NCBI GenBank assembly: GCA_030248215.1 | Contig: JASANG010001062.1 | Coordinates: 38,466-102,465 of the forward strand | Source of the DNA: Enoplolaimus lenunculus | Taxonomy: Eukaryota > Nematoda > Enoplea > Enoplida > Thoracostomopsidae | Reading direction: 5' to 3' | DNA: 64,000 bases | In this document: positions 1 through 12,300 of the stretch, in pieces | Position numbering within the stretch: position 1 is the stretch's first letter | Layout: the number at the start of each line of letters is the position of its first letter | The notes under the pieces: generated by a model | The model's database searches: none | What the model saw: only the letters and a program-made list of their open reading frames with translations | What the model was told of the DNA's origin: nothing | Made by a program: the position numbers and the translations under genes

Positions 1-76
1 CTTAACACAATTAGTCCAAGTCAAAAAATTAGTCAAAAATTAAGCCTACTCTACTGCGGCCTATTGAAAAAGCGGA

Positions 77-251
77 CACTAGCGGATTTAGATAGGGGCG
101 GGCGGGCGTACGCCCCCCCCCTGAGATTTTTTTGTGATAAAATGATAAGGTACTTTACAGTTTTCCCCTTCAGAAAATTGTTTGGTGAAAAATTGCGTGC
201 CAAAACATTTACCAGCCCATCCCTGTCAGAAATTTCTGGATCCACCACTGA
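77..251. mobile_element. hAT-like miniature element, copy 1
   Basis: The ends are imperfect inverted repeats: CACTAGCGGATTTAGA on the left, and on the right the complement of CAGTGGTGGATCCAGA. Other pieces with the same GGATCC-containing end lie near 11268, 18478, 23570, 44655, 55213 and 61068. CAGTGGCGGATCC-type ends are typical of hAT transposons. No target duplication is clear. The short ORFs on both strands here are by-products of the repeat. Confidence 0.4.
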
Positions 252-3224
252 AAGCTGCGCACCACTAGAAGTAACATTGGCTTATGTTTGTACAATGTAG
301 CGTTAATATATCCGATGCCCATCACTAGTGACGATTTTAGTCAAAATCAAACGCAAGTTTCTGCAACTCAGTAAATGTTTCTGTTTCACCCTGATTATAA
401 CTAAACTGTTTGAAAAGCAATTTCAACATAATATATGTTTCAAAACGCAGAAGTATACAAAAAATTAGTTTGAATCAAAAAGCTCACATTCTAACAAACT
501 CCAAAAAACTGTTCAACGAAACTTCGAACTGAATTTTTAAATGGCTTGAACTGTGTTTTTATAGTGCAATTTCGCCCCCTTACAGTAATTATGTTCTGTA
601 TCGAGAGTCATTCCTACGGTCTAGTTTGTTACGTAACCATAATTTGTTTTTGAAGAGCCAAAGTACCATGAGCTAGTTTCTGAGTTGATATCGTGTAAAA
701 AACATTATCAAATTTTGTCAACTGCGTTTTACCTCTATTTGAACCGGCCTACGGCCAATGAATTTAAAATTTAAAATTACAATGGATGTTCGCCTCGTAT
801 AAGTTTGTTCCAATAGTTCCGGTTTAATTGCGGTAATATTTATATGCATGAAATTGAGCAACAAAACATCGAAAGTTAGTTTAAAATGAGTAATATCAAA
901 AAATAAATTTTATTTTAACTACAATTATTTCGTTCAAACTGACGACAGCCACTTTATAAAACATAATTGGATTTTTGAAAAGTTAGTCGTAGCGGTTCCG
1001 GTTTCCTAACGTAATCATGTTCTAAAATTCTAAAACCTTCATTTTAAATGTAAAAGTGATTGCGTCATACAGATGCTAAATAAACAACCACGGTCATTCT
1101 GAACAATTTGACAGATTTACAAAATTATTGTTGTCAATTAGTGTTGTCAATATCGGAAACACTAACTTTTTCGGAAAACACTGAATTTTTTATTTATATA
1201 GCACAACCTGAATATAAACGTCAGCTGAGACTCTTTGCCCAAATCAGGGCTATGACTTTGCTTTCTACATAAATATATTTAGTCGTTACGTTTGTGTAGC
1301 AATATTTTTAGAACCAAAAGTAGATGGTCACTCTTAGAGAAAAGTGTGCCTCTATTGAGGTTAAACATACAATTAAATGTACCACCGCGTGTTGTATTTT
1401 TGCTCGACCTTCCTTCAATTCGGGGAATTCACACCTAAAACCACATAGTGAACGTACTGTAGTGACCCCGAATAAAATGGGAGACTGATATTTATTTGGC
1501 ATCTCCAGAGGGTACCTCCCCGTGTTATATTTTTAACCCACGCTCCGCCGCTCTTCGTTACTGATATATCCGGTACTGCAATTATCAGTTAAATTAAACG
1601 TTTATTTGTCTTGTGTTAATAGCTTGAGCGATAATACAAGGTTATACTTAGGAATGTACTTTCTAAATTTAAGTACGCTTACAAGTTTCGAACTCAAATT
1701 ATTTGGTCCTGGAGTCATTTATGCGCTACAATTAGGATTAATTGAAATTTATGGACTCCAATTAAGGTTTAGGGTCCCTATCCGCTTACGGACTCTTATT
1801 AGGGATATGGACTCCTATTGATTCGGTCTCAAAATGGGGACCCCCTCTTATTCCCCCTCTTATTCGGATCAATACAGTAGGTGTTGAAAATATAATCATA
1901 GAACGTTCGCTAAAATGCAATATATTAGTGCAACGTACCTCACTAAATAAAAGAAGGTTGGCCAAAAACGCAATGTGCGCTGGGTAGTCTTATCTACACA
2001 GAATGTATGCAGTCGCACACTATTGTCATAGCGTATTAATCTCTTCTTCATAGAACCAACTCTCGATGTTAACTATTTTGGTAAAAGTGTACACAACCTT
2101 GTATATGATTTGACTGGAGTCCAAGCACACGTTCGCGGCCTGAAATACATTTTTCTCCCTTTGCACGCCACATTTCGTTCTCAATTTTAGTCTGTCTCAA
2201 TTCCATTTTAAGCTCTCCGAGCGCCTAGTGGGGTAATAAAACTTTCTTGCCAAAAAGTAATAGTTTGATGTTTGTATTAAGTGCTACATGTCCAATAAAT
2301 ACAAAAGAACTTTTTAGAAGAGAGTCCTTAAACTTAATTTGTTAAAATAGCGTTTTGATAAATGCTAAAAGGCAGGGCACAACCGGATGTGGAAAAGCCA
2401 GATTTGGATCTGGAGGTGTAGCAAAATTAAGTAACTAAAATCACGTTGAACTCATTAAATTTTTACAAAGACTTATACAGTGTTGTCAGTGAATTAGTTT
2501 GTGTGTTTTTTGGGGAATTTTTATAGAGTAAACATTGAGCGTTGTCCGAAATTTATAAACAAACTCACGAACGGCTTTTATTATTGCTAAAATTTCCGGC
2601 AAAAATTATACTGAAAACGGAGCCGAAGAATCATTTACGCACATCTGCAGCTAACTATTCGGTTCTGTAATGTCAAAATTCTTTGCTTAATGACGACGTT
2701 TTGCTATTCTCGCGATTCATTTTCGAGTTTCCCATTTACAAAATAGTTCTTTGAAACATTTTGCTCAAAACGCTAAAATTGGTTTCAATAGCGTTATGTA
2801 TGTTTGACACAATTTCGAAAACATGAAAGAATGGCGAAAGGGTTTACTGTAAGTCGGGAAGTCAATACCAACATAAATTGGATAATAAAAATGGAAACGA
2901 ATTTCTACTAAATGAACATTGACTAGAAAGTCATAGGACTTCGTGTCAAATTGATTTAATATATACATATACATATAGGGTGCCACCGGATGATCAAAAA
3001 TGGTGGAGCCGGAGCCGGATAATCTAATATCCGACTGGAGCCGGAACCGGAGCTGGAGCCGGATAATTAATTCAAATGTAAGACTAGTCAGCATTAAAAT
3101 ATCAGAATGGAGCTAACATTCCTTCCCTCCGTTGCCTATACTATCCAAAGGCTTTACGTAACAAAGCTTAACTTCACACGCCGATGAATTTTTAACACCT
3201 TAACAACGACCCTATTCCACTATT
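252..3224. other. Intergenic, AT-rich, scattered repeat fragments
   Basis: No convincing exon. It holds a repeat of the 'gactc..ttatt..ggggg' family (about 1600-1880; a relative lies at 4321-4500 and a weaker one at 7370-7700), a decayed Mutator-like miniature-element arm (about 1960-2030), and one half of a hAT-like foldback stem (about 2975-3065, rich in ccggagccgg). The rest is unassigned AT-rich DNA. Confidence 0.5.
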
Positions 3225-3357
3225 CTATGTTTTTAGCGCTGCATTCAGTTGCAATATTTGCTTGTACCATGCTGCATTTAAGCGTATCCAGTTTTTCAAT
3301 AGTTCGTTAACGTGAGGTGGCTTAGGGTCTGAGAACGAAGTGTCTGTCGCGGCAATT
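3225..3357 (-). CDS. Possible terminal exon, unknown protein
   Basis: On the minus strand a frame of about 45 codons ends in TA(G) at 3225. It reads like protein, with a helical C-terminal stretch containing LLKNWIRLNAAW and ending ALKT. It has no ATG. A candidate acceptor (gacag) precedes it, but a better acceptor further upstream would enter in another frame. Upstream minus-strand segments at 3855-4070 and 5042-5305 are open too, but their phases do not join simply. I recognise no domain. It could be a decayed exon or chance. Confidence 0.2.
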
Positions 3358-5041
3358 CTTTGTATTTGGCAGGTCTTGCTCACGGTTTGTTAAGTATCGG
3401 TGGCTTGTATTCGAGACTAGAAGAAGAAGTCAAGGATTCAACAAATGTATGGCTGGATTATTGAAGATGGGGAATGTATCGAATTTTGTAAAATTTTGGA
3501 TGAATTTTGAAATCATATGAAAAATTGTCCCATACTTGTAATAAAAAATTTAAGATATATGTTATTTATATCTAGTTTTTAACGTTAAATTAGCAGTAAA
3601 CTGATTTTCGTCATCACATTTTATCATTAATCAATTGCCAGTGTTTTGCCAAATATTGTTGCAATTAGAAAACATTTAGTACACGTACACGTACATAAGC
3701 ATAGAACTTCTTTTATCACTTTGTGCCGCAGTTCATTTTGATGAGTTGAGCTTTTAATTTTTATCCAAGGCACACAATGCGTATTCTTGCGAAATAAGTG
3801 CAAAATATGGTTAGCTTTTATAATCTGAATTCATAAATTGGGCATTTTCAAAATATGAAAAGTTCGCTAACAAAGCGGTTTAAAGCTGTTAAATTTTGCA
3901 ACACAAAAAGTATCCTCCCCAGTGGAATATCCATATTCCGCCACTGTTTGGTAACACAAGTTAAGTTAACAACATTTCCGCCGCTACAACAAGCATTACT
4001 ATCAAATATCCTAATGGTTTTGTTCCTGTTACAAGATCCTTCGCTAATTAAAATTTTGATATTTCTTTAATTCCAAATATATATGCCTTTGTTAACCACA
4101 AGGCTGTTGCCTCAGCATGCTTAGAGAACGCTTGAAACTGCGTACAGTAACTATATAATACTAGAGCTGCATATATTTAACACGACATTCCACGTGATGT
4201 GGGTTTAATACTTTTATCAGTGAGTTCATTTAAACTTTAAACAGTATTAGACAACGGACTTTTTGACACCTGTCAATTATAACTATTTATCGGAATCATG
4301 AAATTTAAGATCATATTGTAATGACTCGAATAAGAGGGGGACAGATATTTTTTGGCCTTTACAGAGAGTACCCCTTGTTATTCGGTTACGGACTGTTACT
4401 TTTTAACCCCTCTCCGCTGCCCTTCGTTACTGATTATATATTAAAGATTCGAACTCAACTTTATTTGGTCAAGGAGTCATTTATGCCATGCAAATATTTA
4501 TAATTGACATTTATGGCCTCTAATTCGGAAACAAATTGTTTAATTTTACTCACAGCAACAATATACAAAGTTAAACAAATGTATAAGTATATAAGCTATA
4601 TTCAGTAATGATAGTTTGGTTTGGTCCACCTTGAGCACAGGTTTAGGCACAGGAATATGCTTATCATACTGTTATGCTCCATACAGCAAGATGGGATGAT
4701 ATTTAATCAGTTTATTCAGAGCAAGTTGAAAATACCAGTTTGTAATTTTTTGTAAACCTAATGCCCATCAGTTAGCGCATTCGAATCAATTTGAATTAGC
4801 CAATTAGCCAATTTTGTACGCGATCTGACTTTTACAAAGTCCAATTGACTCTGCATTTCGACAATTTGCGAACAAAATTGAACGCAGACAAAACTGCATT
4901 ACCGAACAAAATTTCAACTGCAATAAAAAAGATTTAATACGCTGTACACTTTAGGGCATATATTGTAACTAGTTTACGAAAATTTGTGCGGATAACGTGG
5001 GTTTAAATTTTATGCAACGCCTCTAAATTTGACATAAAACT

Positions 5042-5305
5042 TTATACTAAGCGAAACTTTTGGAAGCCATTTTGTGTATAAAATTGTTGTACCACGCAAA
5101 AAATACGAATGTTATTTTCATTATCAATATTAAAATGAGGTTTTGTTTCGTTAATAGTAACGGCGTAGTCATGATTTTCATTTCCATAGAAAATAATGTC
5201 ACTTTTAGGCTTTAGAATCATGTATCTTAATTCTAAATCCTGTATCCGAGACCGTTTATTGTTATTAGAGTCCATTCGGCGTGGGATTGGCCCTCGTTTG
5301 ATCAT
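5042..5305 (-). CDS. Possible small single-exon ORF, unknown
   Basis: An ATG-initiated frame of 87 residues, starting MIKRGPIPRRMD and ending FQKFRLV. It is rich in Asn, Asp, Lys and Ile, with a basic N-terminus and no signal peptide, membrane segment or recognised domain. A splice acceptor-like gttgctag sits about 20 bases upstream of the ATG. Composition is compatible with coding, but AT-rich DNA readily produces such frames. Confidence 0.25.
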   Translation of the reverse strand: MIKRGPIPRRMDSNNNKRSRIQDLELRYMILKPKSDIIFYGNENHDYAVTINETKPHFNIDNENNIRIFCVVQQFYTQNGFQKFRLV

Positions 5306-5560
5306 TATATTTGCTGGTGTCCGCTAGCAACATATGCAAGTGCATACTCCTAGCCAACCATAAATTCTGCTGATTTTACGCTGTTAAATTTTACTGATAC
5401 GTTTTGATTGAAGCACATTTTGTACAAATAAACGTATTTTGTCGCATGTTAATATTTTATTATATTTTAGAGTCTTTTTCGCTCTATAAATTTTTGAAAT
5501 TATTATTTGGCCTAAATCTAAAACATATCGATAAAGTCAATAAAATATCGGTTTGCCGCG

Positions 5561-6556
5561 ATGCAGCGTTCCCTTGCGCTTTTGTTTGGTGCAGTTTTGC
5601 TTGCAGTTTACATTCGAACTGCAATTTCAGCAATTTCCGACTTATCGCCAGAGTTTGCTGCCCAATTTACTGGAAAGTAAGTTGGAGTCACAAACAAAAT
5701 TTACATTCACTACCGCATACAAAAGGTAGTATCCAAGCCTAGGCCTTCGCAATAGGGATAAAAACCACAATTTTGTATTACGATTTTGCACTTACCTTTT
5801 CACTGTTATATATCGCCCTCTAGTGGACAATTTTGGATCCACCATTGCTTACATTTTAACAAATTAAATCTGGCCAAAATTTTCAATGAGTTGGAGCGAT
5901 GTTTTTAAAAAGAACGTTTTATAAGAATGGTCTGAGAGGCAAGCACAGTCTCAATACAGTTTAGAGATTGTGATTTTGCGAAAAAATTCAGCATGTACGT
6001 TAACAAGTCGACAGAGTGTCCAGGACCCTGAAGCTTTTTAGATTCAGTATCCTTGACACTGAAGCCAAAAAGCTTTAGTCTCAAGGATTCTGAAGCCAAC
6101 TGAAGCCAAAAAGCTTCAATCTCAAGGATTCTAAAGCCAAAAAAGCTTCAGTGTCCGTGACACGACCCCCTCAAAAGTCACTTGGTGTACGCATGTTATT
6201 GTGGAAGTTGTATTAACGTTTTCAAATACTGTAAATGTTACAAAAGTTCAGTTCTGAGAATAATTTTGAACCGCTTAATTATTGTTTTAACAAACACTAA
6301 AATGCTTAGCGCTCAATAACGTTTAGCTACACAAGCGATAAGTTTTAGAGTTTTTTATTACCGTAAAGTTCTCAGAGATTTACTATATCAAGCATTATAT
6401 TATCGGCTGTATAATGTTTTTTATTTCAGTGCTGCTCCTGACGGCAAAATTACAGAAAAAATATACAAATCGCTGGCCAAAATGATGCGAAAACACATGT
6501 TGCTCACATTCAAGTCGGCAAAATCGCAATACAAAAGCGAAGGAGTAAAGCCGTGA
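5561..6556 (+). CDS. Two-exon small secreted protein (80 aa)
   Basis: Exon 1 is 5561-5676 and exon 2 is 6430-6556. Exon 1 starts with ATG and encodes a clear signal peptide (MQRSLALLFGAVLLAV then a small-residue region). It ends after two bases of a codon at a strong donor, gtaagt. Exon 2 follows ttatttcag, supplies the missing base, and runs 41 codons to TGA with no internal stop. The mature part is basic (SLAKMMRKHMLLTFKSAKS) and ends SEGVKP, with no cysteines. The product is probably exported; it could be a peptide hormone precursor, an effector or another secreted factor. I recognise no family. What I see is the signal peptide, matching phases and good splice sites; that it is expressed is inference. 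Confidence 0.55.
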
Positions 6557-9321
6557 GCATTGACATAGGCAACACATTGTGACAGGCAACAAATTTTCCC
6601 CGTCGAAATCTTTTCGTAGAACCTGACCGCCTCCCCTTTTTCTAAACCCTGAGGGTTGTTTCGCTAACTTCTTTATGACTTGCGAAATTTTAGCAAAAAT
6701 AAGTATTACTAGTCAACGTGGTTGCGCGCTGTGCAAACCTTTATTAACCATATTTTTCTTGCGTTCACTGTTTCACAAAACTGGTAAAATATTAGACAAT
6801 ACTAACAACGTTCGCGAATTTAGTTTTAATTCATTCATATGGCTTGTACACTTGCTGTGAATTTGTATCACGAAAACACACCTAAAAATACAATACATCA
6901 ATGATCATGCTTTCTTTCCATAGATCTGTATTGTTTTGCCGAAATAATTATGATCACGTTAATGCTGAAAATTTGCTCAAAATACGTATGTGGGGCGTTA
7001 TGAGTATGACTTTGTCGGATGAATACATGCGCAAAAATCTGCCATTCCACCCCTGAGTACAAAACATAAAACGTTTCGCGAGACTTCGCTGAATAAAGTA
7101 TTATTGGATTTTATTATGATTTTAGCAAAGACATTAGACGGGCAACAAAACCAAAAAGTGGTCCGTTGCGCACTTGTCTTCAAGGAACGTTTACTCAAGA
7201 AATAATAAATAATATCGTTAATACGATGAGTCAGTGTACAATTGGGGATCTGGTACGTTTCAGCAAATAAACAATGGCGAAAGTCGAGAGCACAGCATAA
7301 ACGTGATTCTAATTAACGGCTACTAAGCCGAATAAAACACGACGCTAATATTAATTTTACCTCACCAGGAAATACTGCCTGCTATTCGGGTTTACAGACT
7401 GTTTTTTTATTAATTTTAATTTACTGGAAGTGATCCGAATCACAGGGGGCATATATTCTGCCTTACCGTTGAATATTTAGTTATAATCGGTTAGGGATAG
7501 ATATTTATATTTTTATTTCGCAACCTGCAATTTAGAACCACCCATTTTTCTCTTGTTCAAATCGGCCGATTATGCAATGACTAGGCAAGTTAAGGGATGA
7601 ATACGCTTTTTACTTTTATGGACTCATATAATTATTTTTGGACTCAACCCACTACAGACTCGGAATTGATCTATTGACATCTATTTATTCGACCTCAAAG
7701 CAGATTTCCTTCTATGGCTTTTCTCGTATTTTCAGCACACTGAAGTCCCAAGCTTGAGTAGGCAGCACACTAAAGCAAGCCCCGCTTCAGGGTGCACTAC
7801 TTTTCCCCGTCAAGTTATTATGATGTACGCATATTGTGGAAGTTACATTGAATGAACCGCAAAAAATGGTTTCAGGGTGAATGTACCAACTTGCGAACTG
7901 GTCTCAATTTAGCACTTTCTAATGGCGGAAGCGCAGAACATTGTGATGATTTTTCAATAACAACAACAACAACAACAACATCATCAACAACAACAACAAC
8001 AACAACATCATGAACAACAACAGCAGGATAAGTAAACAAAAATGCTGAACAGCGTGAAAAGCAACCAATTATATTCAAAGCTTTATCTTTATATTCCGTT
8101 TACTGATAGTAGTTCAGTCTAACAAAAAATAAATTAAAACAACGCTATTCACTGGGTTGAAACGCATATAATATGCATTAATTCGGAATACCAAGTAATC
8201 GTTTTTACTTCCCCCAAACGACAACTTAAATGTGGGGCCAAGGAACTTGTCAGCGATTTTGCAAGTACAGTATTCACTTACAATCATGTTAACGTTTTAA
8301 AACGTTCTATAGAACGTCTCAGTATCACGGTGTAACCGGATCAAATATCCGCTTCCGTTTTCGGTAATACCGCGGTGCATACCTCAATTGCGTTTTCAGA
8401 AAAATAAAACATCTTCAAAATTTACTATACTTCAATAATTATGCATTTTTTGTTGTTTACATCACTTGCCACTTCCGTTCCAAATATTTTTATTATCCGT
8501 TTACACGATGCTCGGCATAGATCAGTGTGGTAAGGGCTTTCTTCATTTTGATGCCTTAAGCATAAATGGCGGCTGCGTTCTCGAAACCTCCACAGTAAAC
8601 GTTTCTCTTACTACGCCACAGTGTTCAATAATAAGCTGCTTAGTGTCGTGGGTTTGTAGGGCAACAGCCCGCCGTTCGTTTTAGTGTCCGAAACAAAATT
8701 TTTCAAAGTGGAAAGAAACTTTTTCTTTGGGGGGAGTATATAATAAAGTGCTTAAAATGTTCAATTAAAATATCTGTCGCATGTTACTTTTACGGGCGTG
8801 ACATGTTCCCTCGTGTCTGTAACAGACTAGGCTCAGGTTTAAACTGTCTTGTGTGAACTTTTGCACATTTTTTATGCTGAGACTTAGGTTTTAAGGCGTA
8901 TGAATATGCTTGGCTATTGTTACGCCGGCCGTTAAGCATAAGCCTAACCGTTGAAAAAGTGTAAATCTAAACCTAAAAGCCTAAGCAAAAAGTTAATCTG
9001 AAGTCTAAGCCTTATCTTTTGCATATATATCCATCAGAAAACGGAACGGCTCTAAACTTAACACGGGTCGTTATGCCCGTAAAAGCAACATCAGCTAAAA
9101 TTCTTAAATATTTAAAATTCAATATTTTTAAAAATTTCAATAAATTGTGAACGAAAAGTTAAGTGTTTCATATTTCAATTTAAAAACGCAGTTGTTATTG
9201 GACAACGGTTCCGGCGAAAATGCAGCGCGTGTGCTGGTACACTTTGTACCATGCACTGCCCAGGTAGTTGCACACTGCTGAAATTTTGTCGCATTTCCGT
9301 TCTTCGTTGCTCCAGGCTTGC
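6557..9321. other. Intergenic repeats between small gene and amidase
   Basis: No supported gene. It holds a miniature element whose ends include 'tacgtatgtggggcgtt' (near 6650-7010; relatives at 14165-14360, 19300-19330 and 62885-62925), a CAA microsatellite, a decayed hAT-like stem near 8330-8390, a taggctta-rich miniature-element copy near 8870-9000 and a decayed Mutator-like arm at about 9200-9280. A 72-codon frame at 8466-8684 is open but has no other support. Confidence 0.45.
7957..8033. repeat. (CAA)n/(CAT) microsatellite
   Basis: About 77 bases of caa triplets with interspersed cat and gaa. A stop lies at the start of the CAA frame and another just after it, and no acceptor precedes it. 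I read it as a simple repeat, not a glutamine-rich exon. Confidence 0.7.
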
Positions 9322-12300
9322 TTATGATTTCAATATTTTCTCAAATCCAGCTGCAGCTTGTAATACTGTTTGATCGTCAAAACGTTTGCCGACCAACATT
9401 ATTCCAATAGGCAGTTTAACTCCATCATCGTTGCGGTAATACCCTGCATTCAAACTTAACGCCGGATGACCAGTTCCGTTAAACGGACTCGTATTTGAAA
9501 TCATATTAACAGCGTTTGACATATAATCTGAAAAATAGAAAAAATAATTCGTTGACGTGGCGTGTTTCATTGATACAAAAAATTAAGTATGTATAACCCT
9601 CATCATTAGTTAAACGGTTTATGTTAATTACAGGGGCCGCCAACTGGTAGACAGTGGAACTGGGAACTAATAGAGACTGTCAAGCTTTAGGCTTAAGTTT
9701 GCGTTTGAGCATAGGCTTCGGCATTACCTTAGTCGAAGGAGTACGCATGCGTTTAAATCGACGTCATGTTAAACTTTTGAAGAATAAATGAAGGTTAATT
9801 AACCCTTTCTCACATGAATATTTTCTATTTTCCCTGAGACCTACTTTTATGCTAGGATTCGAACTCCAGTCACTGGAATGGAAGGCGTATACCATCACCA
9901 CTCAGCTATAGGAGCTTGACGCTCGAGCCCGAGGGGGCTCTCACGTCTTGTGGTGATTTAGTACTATGTATACGTGTTGCAATTGTTAAACACGGTGCGA
10001 TATATATTATTTAACGTATATACACTGCGCTCAGTTGCCTATAGGCAACTCAATGTGAGAAGGTGTTAAACGTATGTTTTCGTTTACTTAGTTTTAAATT
10101 GTTGAGGATATTCTGTAATTCGTTTCGTTACTATGTTGAGTCCCCTGATCAACATGCGTCTTTAAACTTAAAGTACCTCAAAGTAAATTTTTCGTTAAAC
10201 TGGTTTACACGACAGAACCGGGAGAAAATTAATAAACAAACCTACAGTATGTCCATTTGCCAAAAACCTATAAGTTGACATATTTATATTTTTCGTGCCA
10301 GTCCATTTGTCACGATATATTGTATTATATTTCTATCCGATGAATATTACATAGCTAGTGATATATTGTATTATATTTCTATCCGATGAATATTACATAG
10401 CTAGTGATATATTGTATTATATTTCTATCCGATGAATATTACATAGCTAGTGAGATATTGTATTATATTTCTATCCGATGAATAATACATAGCTAGTGAT
10501 ATATTGTATTATATTTCTATCCGATGAATATTACATAGCTAGTGATATATTGTATTATATTTCTATCCGATGAATAATACATAGCTAGTGATATATTGTA
10601 TTATATTTCTATCCGATGAATATTACATAGCTAGTGATATATTGTATTATATTTCTATCCGATGAATATTACATAGCTAGTGATATATTGTATTATATTT
10701 CTATCCGATGAATATTACATAGCTAGTGATATATTGTATTATATTTCTATCCGATGAATATTACATAGCTAGTGATATATTGTATTATATTTCTATCCGA
10801 TGAATAATACATAGCTAGTAAATATTTGATCGCAATATTAGCAAACACTGTAACAACAGTTGTGAAATGTTTTTGAAGCAATAAGTTGATTTTACAAATT
10901 ATATCTGTTTTCCCGTCCGGTTGTTTATACTGTACTTTAAAGTTGGTTCATCTGCTAAGTATTTATGTGCAAATTTGTCTCGCAAGCTTCTTACTGACCA
11001 AATAACCCGGTATCTTCAGTCGGCAATTTGCATGGCTCTATTGGCAGCGTTGGCATAACCAAAATATCATAGCTTCTAAATGCCTGGTCATATTCTGCCT
11101 TCAATTTTTGCACATAACACCGGGCTTTTGCATAGAAACGATTTCCATATCGTTGACGCATATACGCTGTCCAAATCATGACGTATTTAACTATTGGACT
11201 AAACTCCTAAACAACATTATATAATGCATTGATTTTTCAACTCAAAGACAACTGGAAGACAGTGGACGGATCCCGAAATTTCTGACGGCGTGGACGTCCT
11301 TGTCTCCACACTGCCCGCACTGTCCGGATCCGCGCCATGATGGAAAGTTCTGAAGAGTAATATTATGCCGCATTCAACCAATGGACAAATTCTAAAAATT
11401 GCGATTTATTTGTTAGCAAATTCAATACCAATACAGGGCCGGAGCAACCACCCCCATACTGCTATCTAGAGGCCCCACCCTAAAGACGGTGCCCACCATT
11501 ACAATACAAATAAAATTTATTTTGATCATCGCAAGGGCCCCCCCCCCCGGAATTTGGGGGGCAACCCTAGCTTTCTCCGGCACTGATACCAAATGCATGA
11601 GCATCGGCAGGCACGCGAAACGGGGTACTGATGTATATACCACCTGAGGCTCCTAAGTAAATTTTATTATATAGAGTAAAAATGAATTAATGTTACTTTG
11701 GTTTTGTTGACAAAAGCAAACGAACCTTTGCGTGGCACTTTGTTGCTCTGAACATAGCATCTGATAGTGATGTAGACATAAATCCAGGAACCGCTGTGCC
11801 ATTTCCTGAAACATAGATATTATTTCTTCATGATTATCGTAAACGTTTTTATTAACTGTTTAAATAATTACCGTTTCACTTATAAACTAAAGCTTTATGC
11901 TATAGTAGACTTTCTGTGGTTAAGACAGCGAACTGTTGGATCCTAAACACTGTGCCTTTAGCCTAAACCATGCGCTTCAAAACTTTTAGTTTCATGTTCC
12001 GTACGATTCAACATTAAAACGTGATTTTTCTATAAAACAACATCGATTATTGAAATGTCGGCGCATGTACAAATTATGGGCAGAACATTAAGCTTTAAAC
12101 TAATTTTTTTTGCTCAAGCGTAGGCGTATGAATATGCTTATACTACTGTTACAGCACTGTTCAATACATTGGCCGAAATGTGAAACAACTTGAAAAATTT
12201 ACTGAAAAACTTTCGCATGCCACCTGTGGCATATACAGTCCAAGTGTTGGGAAAAAAGTCATATGAGTTGCGTCATGGCACAGCAAACCCTAGGAATGAA

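Noticed and set aside
7957-8033. Polyglutamine exon
   Set aside because: A stop precedes the CAA run in frame and no acceptor is present; simple microsatellite.
8466-8684. 72-codon plus-strand ORF with several cysteines
   Set aside because: Somewhat protein-like but with no signal peptide, splice sites or motif; too weak to list as a gene.
9853-9912. Functional tRNA gene
   Set aside because: A and B boxes are good, but the acceptor stem does not pair and the segment is part of a dispersed repeat.
10314-10819. CRISPR-like regular repeat array
   Set aside because: Units are head-to-tail with no variable spacers, in an intron of a eukaryotic gene; it is satellite DNA.
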